From assembly GCA_945897365.1 (NCBI GenBank), contig CAMDFD010000009.1, positions 1 through 64,000 of the forward strand: a stretch of DNA of 64,000 nucleotides, in the 5' to 3' direction. Both the position numbers and the translations under genes were made by a program. Shown piece after piece: positions 1 through 8,368 of this stretch (its first letter is position 1; every line of letters begins with the position of its first letter). The DNA comes from Bordetella parapertussis (GTDB lineage: Bacteria; Pseudomonadota; Gammaproteobacteria; Burkholderiales; Burkholderiaceae_B). The notes beneath the pieces are model-generated. The model did no database searches and was not told where the DNA came from. It was given only the letters and a program-made list of their open reading frames with translations.

Positions 1-534
1 CGGACGTCTGATCCAGAAACAGGTCGCGTTCTCAAACAAGGCGAGTCAGGCGAGATCGAAATTTATAGTCCTAGTCGCATGGTGGGCTACCTAGATCAAC
101 CCGAAGCTACGAAAAAAGCCCTCACCTCCGATGGCTATTTCAAAACAGGCGATTTAGGGTATGCCGTGAGCGATCGCCAGTTCGTGTTTCAAACACGCAT
201 GGGCGACTCGATGCGCCTTTCTGGCTTTCTCGTCAATCCTGCCGAAATCGAACAAGCGATCGAAAAGCTGCCTGGCATCAAAGCATGTCAAGTTGTAGGG
301 GGCACTCTTGGCACCAAAATCTTGCCGGTCGCCTTTGTGATTTTGCAAGACGGCGCGCAGCATGATCCGACCGGTTGGACACAAGCATGCAAGCGCATCA
401 TGGCGGGCTATAAAGTACCCGCACATTTTGAAGTCGTCACGGTTTTTCCATCAGTCGAAAGCGCAAATGCTGTCAAAATCCAAAAAAATAAATTACGCGG
501 TATGGCCGATGCCTTGCTTGCGAACCAGGGATGA
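1..534 (+). CDS. Acyl-CoA synthetase (AMP-forming), C-terminal part
   Basis: The reading frame is open from the first base of the window, so only the last 177 residues are present. They hold the end of the adenylate-forming core (TSDGYFKTGDLG, where the Asp contacts the AMP ribose in this family), the hinge region (MRLSGFLVNPAEIE) and the small C-terminal domain ending in KIQKNKLR, which carries the conserved A10-type lysine. The enzyme should activate a carboxylic acid to its CoA thioester through an acyl-adenylate. The stop codon overlaps the start of the GntR gene (ATGA), which points to one operon with the four genes that follow. The substrate cannot be read from this part. Benzoate/cinnamate-type or medium-chain acids are possible. 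Confidence 0.85.
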   Translation, partial: RTSDPETGRVLKQGESGEIEIYSPSRMVGYLDQPEATKKALTSDGYFKTGDLGYAVSDRQFVFQTRMGDSMRLSGFLVNPAEIEQAIEKLPGIKACQVVGGTLGTKILPVAFVILQDGAQHDPTGWTQACKRIMAGYKVPAHFEVVTVFPSVESANAVKIQKNKLRGMADALLANQG

Positions 535-1277
535 AACAAGCCCCCGGCCTGCTCTATGCAAGAAGTCCACAACCCTTGTATTTGCAGGTGGCCGCGATCG
601 TACGGCGCAATATTGAACGCGGAGTCTGGCCTCGCGGCCACCAAGTGCCCGCGCTTGAAACACTCGTTGATACGCTGGGTGTCTCGCGCGCGACAGTCAG
701 GCAAGCTTTTGGACTACTTGAGCGCGAAGGTCTGATTCATCGTTCCAGAGGCTCAGGTACTTATGTCAACGAGAATATTCCAGAGACGCACAAACTCTCC
801 TTGCCCAAAACTTGGGCGGATACCGTCGCGCTCTCAAAGGAACTCGGCACCACGACCCTGATGGAGTCCAACGCCGATGTTCCGCTCCCTCTGCTCGGCA
901 TGGAGTGTCCTTATCAAACGCAGGGGCGCTTCCAGTATTTGAGACGGATTCACACCACCTCGTCGGGTCCCTTTTGCTACACCGAAATGTATCTCGAGCG
1001 CGATATTTATCGTCAACATCCGGCCCGCTATCGTCATTCGACCGTTGCACCTATTTTGCATGAATTGCACGGTGACAAACTCACCCATGCCGGACAATTA
1101 CTCACTATTATCGAGGCTGGTGCGGACTCCGCAGAAGCCCTGCACTTGCCACTTTCCGCACCCGTCGCCGAAATACGCAGGTATGCCTGTATCGGTGAGC
1201 AGGTGGTGTATTTTGCGCGCTTAGAGATCCCGACACGCTATGTGCAGATGAAATTTGATCTTCTTGGAAATCAATAA
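531..1277 (+). CDS. GntR-family transcriptional regulator with UTRA domain
   Basis: This 248-residue protein has an N-terminal winged helix (residues 15-80; PLYLQVAAIVRRNIERG and SRATVRQAFGLLEREGLI are typical of the family). A UTRA-type ligand-binding domain follows (about 95-240; FQYLRRIHTTSSGPFCYTEM). UTRA regulators of the HutC type usually repress a catabolic operon and let go when they bind a pathway metabolite. Here the regulator lies inside the operon: it overlaps the synthetase stop by 4 bases and touches the acyl-CoA dehydrogenase start with no gap. This suggests local autoregulation of the cluster. The effector is unknown. Confidence 0.88.
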   Translation: MKQAPGLLYARSPQPLYLQVAAIVRRNIERGVWPRGHQVPALETLVDTLGVSRATVRQAFGLLEREGLIHRSRGSGTYVNENIPETHKLSLPKTWADTVALSKELGTTTLMESNADVPLPLLGMECPYQTQGRFQYLRRIHTTSSGPFCYTEMYLERDIYRQHPARYRHSTVAPILHELHGDKLTHAGQLLTIIEAGADSAEALHLPLSAPVAEIRRYACIGEQVVYFARLEIPTRYVQMKFDLLGNQ

Positions 1278-2456
1278 ATGTTCAATCCTGATTCGCTCAA
1301 GTTACCTTTTTTCGATGAGAGTCATCGCGCGCTTTACGCTGACGTCAATGCATGGGCGAGCGCTGCCCTGCCAAACCGAGTACACACCGGTAGTATCGAT
1401 GAACACTGTATCAAGCTCACTCGACAAATGGGCGATGCAGGTTGGCTACGATATTGCGTACCCGCTGAATATGGTGGCGCACTTGATGATCTCGACTCAC
1501 GCAGTGTATGCCTGTTGCGCCAGGCTCTCGGCTATTACGATGGCTTGGCCGACTTCGCATTTGTCATGCAGGGCTTGGGGAGCGGTCCGATCTCCCTGTT
1601 TGGTTCTGAGGCCCTCAAGCAAAAGTATCTGCCCCATGTCGCTTCTGGAAAAATGCTGGCCGCGTTTGCGCTCTCGGAGCCAGAGGCTGGTTCCGATGTC
1701 GCCGCCATGACCACACGCGCAACGCGAACGACGCAAGGCTATCGACTCAATGGCGTCAAAACCTGGATTTCTAACGCGGATATTGCCGACTTTTATACGG
1801 TCTTTGCTCAAGTTGAAAACGACGAGGCCGAGGGCGTCACCGCCTTTGTGGTCGATGCCGATACACCTGGACTGCAAGTTACAGAGCGCTTTGATGTCTG
1901 CGCCCCCCACCCGATCGGGACATTGACTTTTACTGACTGTGACATCCCTGTTACACAGCGCATTGGCCAGGCGGGTAAAGGCTTTAAAGTTGCGATGCAA
2001 AATCTCGACGTCTTTCGTGCTTCGGTCGGCGCCGCAGCCTTAGGCTTTGCCGAAGCCGCACTCGACATGGGAATTGCGCGCGCCACCTCTCGACCCATGT
2101 TTGGTGCGACGTTGGCCGATCTGCAAATCACACAGGCAGCGATTGGCGACATGAGCACAGAAATCGATGCGGCAATGTTGCTCATTTATCGTGCGGCCTG
2201 GGAGCGCGATGTACTCAAACAACGTACGACAAAATCTGCTGCGATGGCCAAAATGTTCGCGACCGAGTCTGCACAACGCGTGATCGACCGCTGTGTGCAG
2301 TTGCATGGTGGTTTAGGCGTCAAGGTCGGGCATCCAATGGAAATGTTGTATCGTGAAATCCGAGCGTTGCGCATCTACGAGGGCGCGACCGAAGTACAAC
2401 AGGTCATCATCGCGCGTGAAACAATGAAAAATAAATTAGGAGGAGTATCAAAATGA
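1278..2456 (+). CDS. Acyl-CoA dehydrogenase
   Basis: At 392 residues this is the usual length for the soluble flavin acyl-CoA dehydrogenase family. FALSEPEAGSD is the FAD/substrate signature of the middle domain. LHGGLGVKVGHPMEMLYRE and IYEGATEVQQ lie in the C-terminal helical domain, and Glu368 of IYEGATE sits where the catalytic base is found in many members. It should introduce a 2,3 double bond into an acyl-CoA and pass electrons to ETF. The start codon follows the GntR stop directly and the stop overlaps the ThDP enzyme start (ATGA). The chain length or ring specificity of the substrate cannot be decided from the sequence. Confidence 0.9.
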   Translation: MFNPDSLKLPFFDESHRALYADVNAWASAALPNRVHTGSIDEHCIKLTRQMGDAGWLRYCVPAEYGGALDDLDSRSVCLLRQALGYYDGLADFAFVMQGLGSGPISLFGSEALKQKYLPHVASGKMLAAFALSEPEAGSDVAAMTTRATRTTQGYRLNGVKTWISNADIADFYTVFAQVENDEAEGVTAFVVDADTPGLQVTERFDVCAPHPIGTLTFTDCDIPVTQRIGQAGKGFKVAMQNLDVFRASVGAAALGFAEAALDMGIARATSRPMFGATLADLQITQAAIGDMSTEIDAAMLLIYRAAWERDVLKQRTTKSAAMAKMFATESAQRVIDRCVQLHGGLGVKVGHPMEMLYREIRALRIYEGATEVQQVIIARETMKNKLGGVSK

Positions 2457-4015
2457 ACGGTTCAGAAGCCATGGTTCACACCCTGCTCGCAGGGGACGTT
2501 GATGTGTGTTTTGCAAATCCCGGCACCTCGGAGATGCACTTCGTCTCAGCCCTGGATCGCGCCCCAGGCATGCGCTGCGTATTAGGTTTGTTTGAGGGTG
2601 TTGCCAGTGGTGCGGCGGATGGCTACTACCGCATGGCGGAAAAACCGGCAGCAACGCTCTTGCATCTGGGTCCGGGCCTAGGCAATGCGCTTGCAAACAT
2701 CCACAACGCTAAACGCGCCTACTCCGGTATGGTCAACATCGTCGGCCAACACGCCTGGGATCATATTCACAATAACGCCCCGCTCAATTCCGATGTCGAA
2801 GCGGTCGCACGCCCAATGTCCAACTGGGTCAAAACCACCATGTCGTCCGCGGCTGCCCCACTGGACACCGCTGAGGCGATCTCGCAAGCGCGCAGCACAC
2901 CGGGCCGTATTGCCACACTCGTACTGCCCGCCAACTGTGCCTGGGAGCCCTCCGACCCGGGCCATTATTCGACCGCGCCTGCTCAAACAGCTGCAGCGCC
3001 CCTCGCTGAGACGATCGTCGCCCTTGCGCGTCTTTTGTCTGACCGAAAAACCGCAGAGGCCACGACGCTCTTGCTTGGTGGACGGGCCTTGCGTGCACGC
3101 GAAGCCACGCTCGCCGGAAAAATCGCCGCGCACACGGGCTGCAAGTTGGCTTCCGAGCCTCGCAATCCACGCATGGAGCGAGGCCGTGGTCGCGTCAACA
3201 TCACACCACTGCCCTTTCCGGTGGACGGTGCGGTCGCGATGCTCAAAGACACCAAGCATCTAGTCTTAGTGGGTAGTGCCCCACCCGTGGCATTTTTTGC
3301 CTATCCCAACAAGCCGCGTATGATTAAGCAGCCTGACTGCGAAGTCCTGACGCTGGCGACACTGACCCACGATATCGAGGCAAGTTTGCAAGCACTGGTC
3401 GATGCGCTCGGTGCGCAACATACCGCCCCTGCCCAGCTCTCGACGGGTCCCATCATCACGGACTTGCCAACAGGCGCACCCCTCGTCGAACACATCGGTA
3501 CAATCATCGCCGCTTTATTGCCTGAAAATGCCATCATGGTGGACGAAGCCGTCACGACGGGTCGCCAGTTTGCAAAGGTCCTGCCACAGGCCGCCCCGCA
3601 CGATTGCATTGACATCACGGGTGGCGCGATTGGCTGGGGCATGTCGGCGGCGGTCGGTGCCGCTGTCGCCTGTCCAGATCGCAAGGTCTTTGCCTTTCTC
3701 GGTGACGGCAGCGCGATGTACACCGTACAAGGGCTGTGGTCGATGGCCCGCGAAAATCTCGATGTCACGGTCGTGATTTTTGCCAATCGCTCATACAAGA
3801 TTCTGCGCGGAGAGCTTGCCAACATGGGCGGCCCTGAAGCCGGCGACAACGCCCGTCGGATGCTCGACCTCGATCAGCCCTTTTTGGACTGGGTATCGAT
3901 CGCGCGCGGGCATGGTGTACCGGGCGTTCAAGTCAACACGCTAGAGGGCTTTGCAGAGGCAATGCGTATTGCTGCCAAAGAAAAAGGTCCCCGCTTAATC
4001 GAACTGGTGATGTAA
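2453..4015 (+). CDS. ThDP-dependent enzyme, benzoylformate decarboxylase / acetolactate synthase-like
   Basis: This 520-residue protein has three domains: PYR (1-165), central (185-320) and PP (350-520). Glu48 in LFEGVASG is the cofactor-activating glutamate. GDGS (417-420) through Asn445 is the ThDP/Mg binding motif. By eye alignment with Pseudomonas benzoylformate decarboxylase, His71 (LLHLGPGLGN) matches active-site His70, Thr25 replaces Ser26, and Ala283 (FFAY) falls where His281 is found. The fold and cofactor are clear, but the reaction may differ from a simple decarboxylase. It lies between an acyl-CoA dehydrogenase and an alcohol dehydrogenase in one operon, so cleavage of a 2-oxo acid or 2-hydroxyacyl-CoA to an aldehyde is a reasonable guess. 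Such proteins are often labelled acetolactate synthase, which I would not assume here. Confidence 0.82.
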   Translation: MNGSEAMVHTLLAGDVDVCFANPGTSEMHFVSALDRAPGMRCVLGLFEGVASGAADGYYRMAEKPAATLLHLGPGLGNALANIHNAKRAYSGMVNIVGQHAWDHIHNNAPLNSDVEAVARPMSNWVKTTMSSAAAPLDTAEAISQARSTPGRIATLVLPANCAWEPSDPGHYSTAPAQTAAAPLAETIVALARLLSDRKTAEATTLLLGGRALRAREATLAGKIAAHTGCKLASEPRNPRMERGRGRVNITPLPFPVDGAVAMLKDTKHLVLVGSAPPVAFFAYPNKPRMIKQPDCEVLTLATLTHDIEASLQALVDALGAQHTAPAQLSTGPIITDLPTGAPLVEHIGTIIAALLPENAIMVDEAVTTGRQFAKVLPQAAPHDCIDITGGAIGWGMSAAVGAAVACPDRKVFAFLGDGSAMYTVQGLWSMARENLDVTVVIFANRSYKILRGELANMGGPEAGDNARRMLDLDQPFLDWVSIARGHGVPGVQVNTLEGFAEAMRIAAKEKGPRLIELVM

Positions 4016-4052
4016 CAAGTTCGTCACTACACGCACACTAGGAGCTCAAGAC

Positions 4053-5111
4053 ATGAAATGCTATTGCGTGATGAATTTCAAAGAGCCGCTTGGCTTGATG
4101 GAAATGGAAACACCCACCCCAACCGGCACCCAGGTACTGGTCGAGGTGCGCGCCGCAGGTGTCTGTCACAGTGACATTCACTTTTGGGAAGGGAGTTATG
4201 ACCTTGGCAATGGCCGCAGCTTGTTACTCAAGGATCGCGGTATCAAACTGCCTATGACCATGGGTCATGAGACTGCGGGCACGGTCGTTGCTATGGGTCC
4301 CGAGGCAACAGGCGTCCAACCAGGTCGCAACTATCTCGTCTATCCTTGGATTGGCTGCCGTCAGTGTCCTGCCTGTCTGGACGGTTTGGAGAATCACTGC
4401 TCCAGTCCACAGTACCTCGGCGTACAGCGACCTGGCGGTTATGCCGATCACCTTTTGGTGCCGCATCCGCGCTATCTCATCGACATCGGTGATATGGACC
4501 CAGCCGAAATCGCTCCTTACGCCTGCTCTGGGCTCACCACCTATAGCGCACTGAACAAAGTCGGCGTCAACATCTTTCAGAAGCATCCCATCGTGATTAT
4601 GGGTGCGGGTGGACTAGGCTTGATGTGTCTGGCTTTGGTCAAAGCCTTAAACGGCGTCGGCGCGATCGTGGTGGATATCGATCCCGCCAAGCGTCAGGCT
4701 GCACTCGAGGCAGGCGCACTGGCGGTCGTGGACGGCGCCGCGCCAGACGCCGCACAACAAATCATTGCGGCCAATGGCGGCAAGCTCGTTCAGGCAATGA
4801 TCGACCTCGTCGGTGCGCCTGCCACAACGTCCCTGGGCTTTGACATCTTGATCAAAGGTGGCAAGCTCGTCATCGTCGGTCTGTTCGGTGGCGGCGCGTC
4901 TTGGCCGATTGCCTTTATTCCAATGAAAGCTTTGCAGATTCTTGGCAGCTATACCGGTTCGCTCGACGAACTCAGAGAGTTGTTACAACTGGTCAAGGAC
5001 GACAAGATCACCCCCATCCCCGTACACAAACACCCTCTTGCGGATGCTGACAAGGTATTAACCTCTTTACGAGAAGGCAAAGTCACTGGGCGCGCCGTGC
5101 TGACCGCATAG
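4053..5111 (+). CDS. Zinc-dependent alcohol dehydrogenase (MDR family)
   Basis: This 352-residue medium-chain dehydrogenase/reductase keeps both zinc sites. Catalytic zinc ligands are Cys38 (GVCHSD) and His72-Glu73 (GHETAG). Structural zinc ligands are Cys102, Cys105, Cys108 and Cys116. The nucleotide fold shows IMGAGGLGL at about residue 184, followed by VDIDPAKR, whose acidic residue suggests NAD rather than NADP. A ribosome site (AGGAG) precedes the ATG. The gene is 37 bases after the ThDP enzyme and probably ends the operon. It would suit oxidation or reduction of the alcohol/aldehyde or hydroxyacyl-CoA made by its neighbours. Confidence 0.88.
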   Translation: MKCYCVMNFKEPLGLMEMETPTPTGTQVLVEVRAAGVCHSDIHFWEGSYDLGNGRSLLLKDRGIKLPMTMGHETAGTVVAMGPEATGVQPGRNYLVYPWIGCRQCPACLDGLENHCSSPQYLGVQRPGGYADHLLVPHPRYLIDIGDMDPAEIAPYACSGLTTYSALNKVGVNIFQKHPIVIMGAGGLGLMCLALVKALNGVGAIVVDIDPAKRQAALEAGALAVVDGAAPDAAQQIIAANGGKLVQAMIDLVGAPATTSLGFDILIKGGKLVIVGLFGGGASWPIAFIPMKALQILGSYTGSLDELRELLQLVKDDKITPIPVHKHPLADADKVLTSLREGKVTGRAVLTA

Positions 5112-5136
5112 CATCAGCTATGACACATGCTTTCAG

Positions 5137-5745
5137 TCATCCTACTGGTTTGACAGGCTGAAAGCGCTGCAGTGCAACCAAAACCTGACGGGTGGTTAAA
5201 GGCCGCCCTGCCAGGTGTTCTGACAAGCGCTCGCGCAAAGTTGTGCGCAGTGCGGGTTCGCTCTGCAAATCCTCAAAATCTGGCTCTTCGACATCAAGGC
5301 CATAGCCCGTTTCTTTGAGCAAAATCCACTCAAAGCGACGTAAAGCACCCGCCGCTGCCTGGCCTGCCGCAAGCCGCTGCAATGCGAGCACATAAGCATC
5401 AAACAATCCAGGGTGAGGATCTTCGCGAGGCAGCAAACGAAATAACAACTCGTTCATATACCAACAGGACATCATGGCCGCACCTGGCAAGGCGTGAACG
5501 CCAGCACATTCGGCGCGTGTCAGTGTTTTAATTTCTCCGGAACCCGTCCAGGACATCAATAAGGGCTGAAACACAGACAACGCGGGTCGCAATACGGAAT
5601 GGGGACGTTTGGCACCTTTGGCGACCATACTGACCCAGCCGTGATCTCTAGAAAATGCTTGAACAATCAGAGACGTTTCTCGCCAGGCCGTTGCATGCAA
5701 CACGTAGCCCGGGGTTTCGAGAACTCGAAGAACGCGTCTACTCAT
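5137..5745 (-). CDS. recO: DNA repair protein RecO, short form
   Basis: RecO helps RecR load RecA onto SSB-coated single-stranded DNA. The N-terminal OB fold is clear (TPGYVLHATAWRETSLIVQ, MVAKGAKRPHSVLRP), followed by the helical part (WYMNELLFRLLPREDPHP, ALRRFEWILLKETGYGLD). At 202 residues it is about 40 shorter than E. coli RecO. The missing length falls between GYGLD and the last helices (LRERLSEHLAG). No frame break is visible and the stop is a normal one. The start overlaps era by 8 bases, as in the usual rnc-era-recO operon. Confidence 0.88.
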   Translation of the reverse strand: MSRRVLRVLETPGYVLHATAWRETSLIVQAFSRDHGWVSMVAKGAKRPHSVLRPALSVFQPLLMSWTGSGEIKTLTRAECAGVHALPGAAMMSCWYMNELLFRLLPREDPHPGLFDAYVLALQRLAAGQAAAGALRRFEWILLKETGYGLDVEEPDFEDLQSEPALRTTLRERLSEHLAGRPLTTRQVLVALQRFQPVKPVG

Positions 5746-6664
5746 ACCCTAAATCGCGCAGGCTGCTTTCTTTTTCAGCCCAACCCTTGCGCACCTTGAT
5801 ATAGACCTCAAGGTGCACGGGCTTGTCCATCAGCTTGGCCATATCCTGGCGCGCCTCGGAAGCGATTCGCTTCATATGATTGCCGCCCGCACCCAATAGG
5901 ATGGGGCGATGGCTATCTCGCTCAACAATCACACAGGCGTTGATCTGTGCACCCTTAGCCGTTTCTTCCCACTGCTCAATCACCACGGTGCAACCATACG
6001 GGAGCTCGTCGCCAACCAAACGAAAGATTTTTTCACGGATGAGTTCGGCCGCGATAAAGCGCATGGGCCGATCCGTAAGCGTATCGGCATCAAAGAAGGG
6101 TTCATTTTCAGGTAGACGTTTCGCGACTTCGTCGAGCAACTGATCTAACTGATGGCGCTTAGTCGAACTGACGGGAACGACCGCATCAAACTTGAATTGC
6201 GAAGCGATATTCGCGACAAACGGATAGAGTTCATCACGATTTTTAAGCAGATCGATTTTACTGATCACCAAAATCGTACGCTCTGGATGGTGCAAGAGAG
6301 ACAAAAGCTTGGCATCGCCCGGCGACCACTTGCCCGCCTCGACCAAGAACAACACCACGTCTACATCGGCCAGCGTCTGTGTCACCACGCGATTCATCAT
6401 CTTGTTCATGGCACCACCATGACGCGTTTGAAAGCCTGGGGTATCCACAAACACAAATTGTTCATGCTCGCGGGTGAGTACACCTTGAATTCTATGACGT
6501 GTTGTTTGTGCCTTGCGCGAAACGATCGAAATCTTGCTGCCGATCAAGGCGTTGGTGAGCGTTGATTTGCCAACGTTGGGTCTACCCACTACGGCGACAA
6601 AGCCGCAACGATAAGGGAGTTCTGGATTAGGGCTTGAGGTCTTGATATCTATATTTTCTGTCAT
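5738..6664 (-). CDS. era: GTPase Era
   Basis: This 308-residue GTPase acts in 16S rRNA maturation and 30S subunit assembly. G1 is GRPNVGKST, G3 is DTPGF, and G4 appears as SKID in place of the textbook NKxD, as often seen in Era. The C-terminal KH domain contains ILGAGGNHMKRI-type sequence (LLGAGGNHMKRIASEARQD). Length matches the family. It overlaps rnc by 4 bases upstream (ATGA) and recO by 8 bases downstream, so translation is probably coupled through the three genes. Confidence 0.96.
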   Translation of the reverse strand: MTENIDIKTSSPNPELPYRCGFVAVVGRPNVGKSTLTNALIGSKISIVSRKAQTTRHRIQGVLTREHEQFVFVDTPGFQTRHGGAMNKMMNRVVTQTLADVDVVLFLVEAGKWSPGDAKLLSLLHHPERTILVISKIDLLKNRDELYPFVANIASQFKFDAVVPVSSTKRHQLDQLLDEVAKRLPENEPFFDADTLTDRPMRFIAAELIREKIFRLVGDELPYGCTVVIEQWEETAKGAQINACVIVERDSHRPILLGAGGNHMKRIASEARQDMAKLMDKPVHLEVYIKVRKGWAEKESSLRDLGYE

Positions 6665-7419
6665 TTAAGTTCCTGAGCAACCGCAACCGGCAGCGTCAAT
6701 TGTGCCGTTTTGCGCGCTCGGGTTGAACGCTTTTTAACTGGGGCGGGACTCGCAGTCTCCGCAGCCTCAAGTGCGAGTTTGGCGGCTGATTGCTCGGCTG
6801 CGCGGCGGCTTGAACCAGGGGCATTGACCTTGATTTCAAGAGAGGGGATCGAGCATTCGACTTCGAATTGTTGGCTATGCGCCGCACCGTGGGTCGCCAC
6901 CACACTGTAGATTGGCAAGGCCAGCTTGCGACTCTGCAGGAACTCCTGCAAGAGGGTCTTTGCGTCTTTACCCAAGGTCAGTGGATCTACGCTCGCCAGT
7001 ATCGGCTTGTACAGTCGCTCGATCAATTCTTGAGCCGCAACAAAGCCACCATCGAGGTAAACCGCCGCCAAGATCGCTTCGAACGTATCCGCCAAAATAG
7101 AGGGTCGTCTAAAACCACCGCTTTTAAGTTCACCCTCTCCCAACCTGAGGTATTTGGACAAGTCGAGTTTTTGCGCGATTTCGGCGAGCGATGACTGTTT
7201 GACTAGGTTGGCACGCACGCGAGATAAGTCGCCCTCATCAAGGGTGCCGTAGTGATTGAAGAGCAAGGCAGCTATTGACATATTCAGCACAGCGTCGCCT
7301 AAAAACTCAAGACGCTCGTTATGGCGAGCACCATGACTACGATGCGTCAGCGCCTGCTCAAGCAGAGCGGGTTTGACGAACTTATATCCAAGCGAAGTCT
7401 CAAGAGCGGCCAGTGGCAT
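6661..7419 (-). CDS. rnc: Ribonuclease III
   Basis: This double-strand-specific endoribonuclease processes rRNA precursors and structured mRNAs. The signature NERLEFLGDAVL holds the catalytic acidic residues. A second acidic cluster lies in ADTFEAILAAVYLDGG. A C-terminal dsRNA-binding domain follows (TLLQEFLQSRKLALPIY to AAEQSAAKLALEAAE), then a basic tail. I place the start at the ATG at 7419 (MPLAALETSLGY) because this matches the family N-terminus. A TTG nine codons upstream (7446) is possible but neither start has a strong ribosome site. It lies between lepB and era. Confidence 0.94.
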   Translation of the reverse strand: MPLAALETSLGYKFVKPALLEQALTHRSHGARHNERLEFLGDAVLNMSIAALLFNHYGTLDEGDLSRVRANLVKQSSLAEIAQKLDLSKYLRLGEGELKSGGFRRPSILADTFEAILAAVYLDGGFVAAQELIERLYKPILASVDPLTLGKDAKTLLQEFLQSRKLALPIYSVVATHGAAHSQQFEVECSIPSLEIKVNAPGSSRRAAEQSAAKLALEAAETASPAPVKKRSTRARKTAQLTLPVAVAQELK

Positions 7420-7459
7420 GAAGCGGGAGTCATAAACAGGTGACAAGGATCTAAAAAAA

Positions 7460-8347
7460 TTAATGGAAAGGTCCGATGCGCCCTAGGTTTCCAAAATTCA
7501 TCCAGATAAAGAAAGCTTTACCAACGATATTCGCCTCGGGGACGAAACCCCAAAATCGACTGTCCAGGCTGTTATCGCGATTGTCACCCATCATAAAGTA
7601 AACACCGGCCGGTACGGTACAGCGCAGACCATTTCGGAGATATTCACATTTTTCACGATATGGAAAGCTCGAAGTTGGTCCTAAATCCTGCCATCTCCGC
7701 TCATCCAGCAATATTTGATGCGGTTTTTTACCAAGGTACTCTGTAAACTGTGCCGTATATGCCACACGGTCTGGTTCGAAATACTCACCGTCACGCTTGC
7801 GCGGTACTTCTTTACCGTTGATATAGAGGCGCTTATCGAGGTAAGCCACCTCATCGCCAGGCAAAGCGACTACGCGTTTGATGTAATCGACTGAAGGGTC
7901 AACAGGGTAACGGAACACCATCACATCACCACGCGCAGGCTCTCCGATTGAAACAACTTTGTTATGGAGCACTGGAAGACGCAAGCCATACGAGAACTTG
8001 TTGACCAAAATCAAATCGCCCGATTGCAAGGTCGGCAGCATCGAACCGGAGGGGATACGAAAAGGCTCAACAATAAAGGAGCGCAACACGAACACAAACA
8101 AAATAACCGGAAAAAAACTGGCGCCGTACTCGACCCACCAGGGCTGCTTACCGAGCTCCGTTCGGATCTGCTCTTCGCGGCTCCGCTTTTCCTCAGCAGG
8201 AAGGGCTACCCAACTCGGTCGGGCTAAATCGATCGCTTGCATCATGCGAGCATGACGTTTTTGTCTCAGCGAAAACTTATCAAGCGCCCAGATCACACCT
8301 GTGACCACAAACGCGATAAATAAAATCAGGGCAAAGTTCCAGCTCAT
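7460..8347 (-). CDS. lepB: Signal peptidase I
   Basis: This 295-residue inner-membrane serine protease removes signal peptides from exported proteins. An N-terminal membrane segment (residues 3-22) and a second one (about 76-93, FFPVILFVFVLRSFIV) precede the catalytic Ser in RIPSGSMLPTL. The general-base Lys is in YIKRVVALPGDEV. MMGDNRDNSLDSRFWGFV is the conserved box E. It lies between lepA and rnc, the common order in proteobacteria. Confidence 0.96.
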   Translation of the reverse strand: MSWNFALILFIAFVVTGVIWALDKFSLRQKRHARMMQAIDLARPSWVALPAEEKRSREEQIRTELGKQPWWVEYGASFFPVILFVFVLRSFIVEPFRIPSGSMLPTLQSGDLILVNKFSYGLRLPVLHNKVVSIGEPARGDVMVFRYPVDPSVDYIKRVVALPGDEVAYLDKRLYINGKEVPRKRDGEYFEPDRVAYTAQFTEYLGKKPHQILLDERRWQDLGPTSSFPYREKCEYLRNGLRCTVPAGVYFMMGDNRDNSLDSRFWGFVPEANIVGKAFFIWMNFGNLGRIGPFH

Positions 8348-8368
8348 CAGTTCAACCTTGCATCAGTG

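Noticed and set aside
2678..3259. Long frames on both strands inside the ThDP enzyme gene
   Set aside because: They are shadow frames; the ThDP frame contains all the motifs and is supported by operon spacing.
5129..5165. 8-bp inverted repeat GCTTTCAG/CTGAAAGC at the recO-alcohol dehydrogenase junction as a terminator
   Set aside because: The loop is over 20 bases, there is no T-run, and half lies inside the recO coding end; weak support only.
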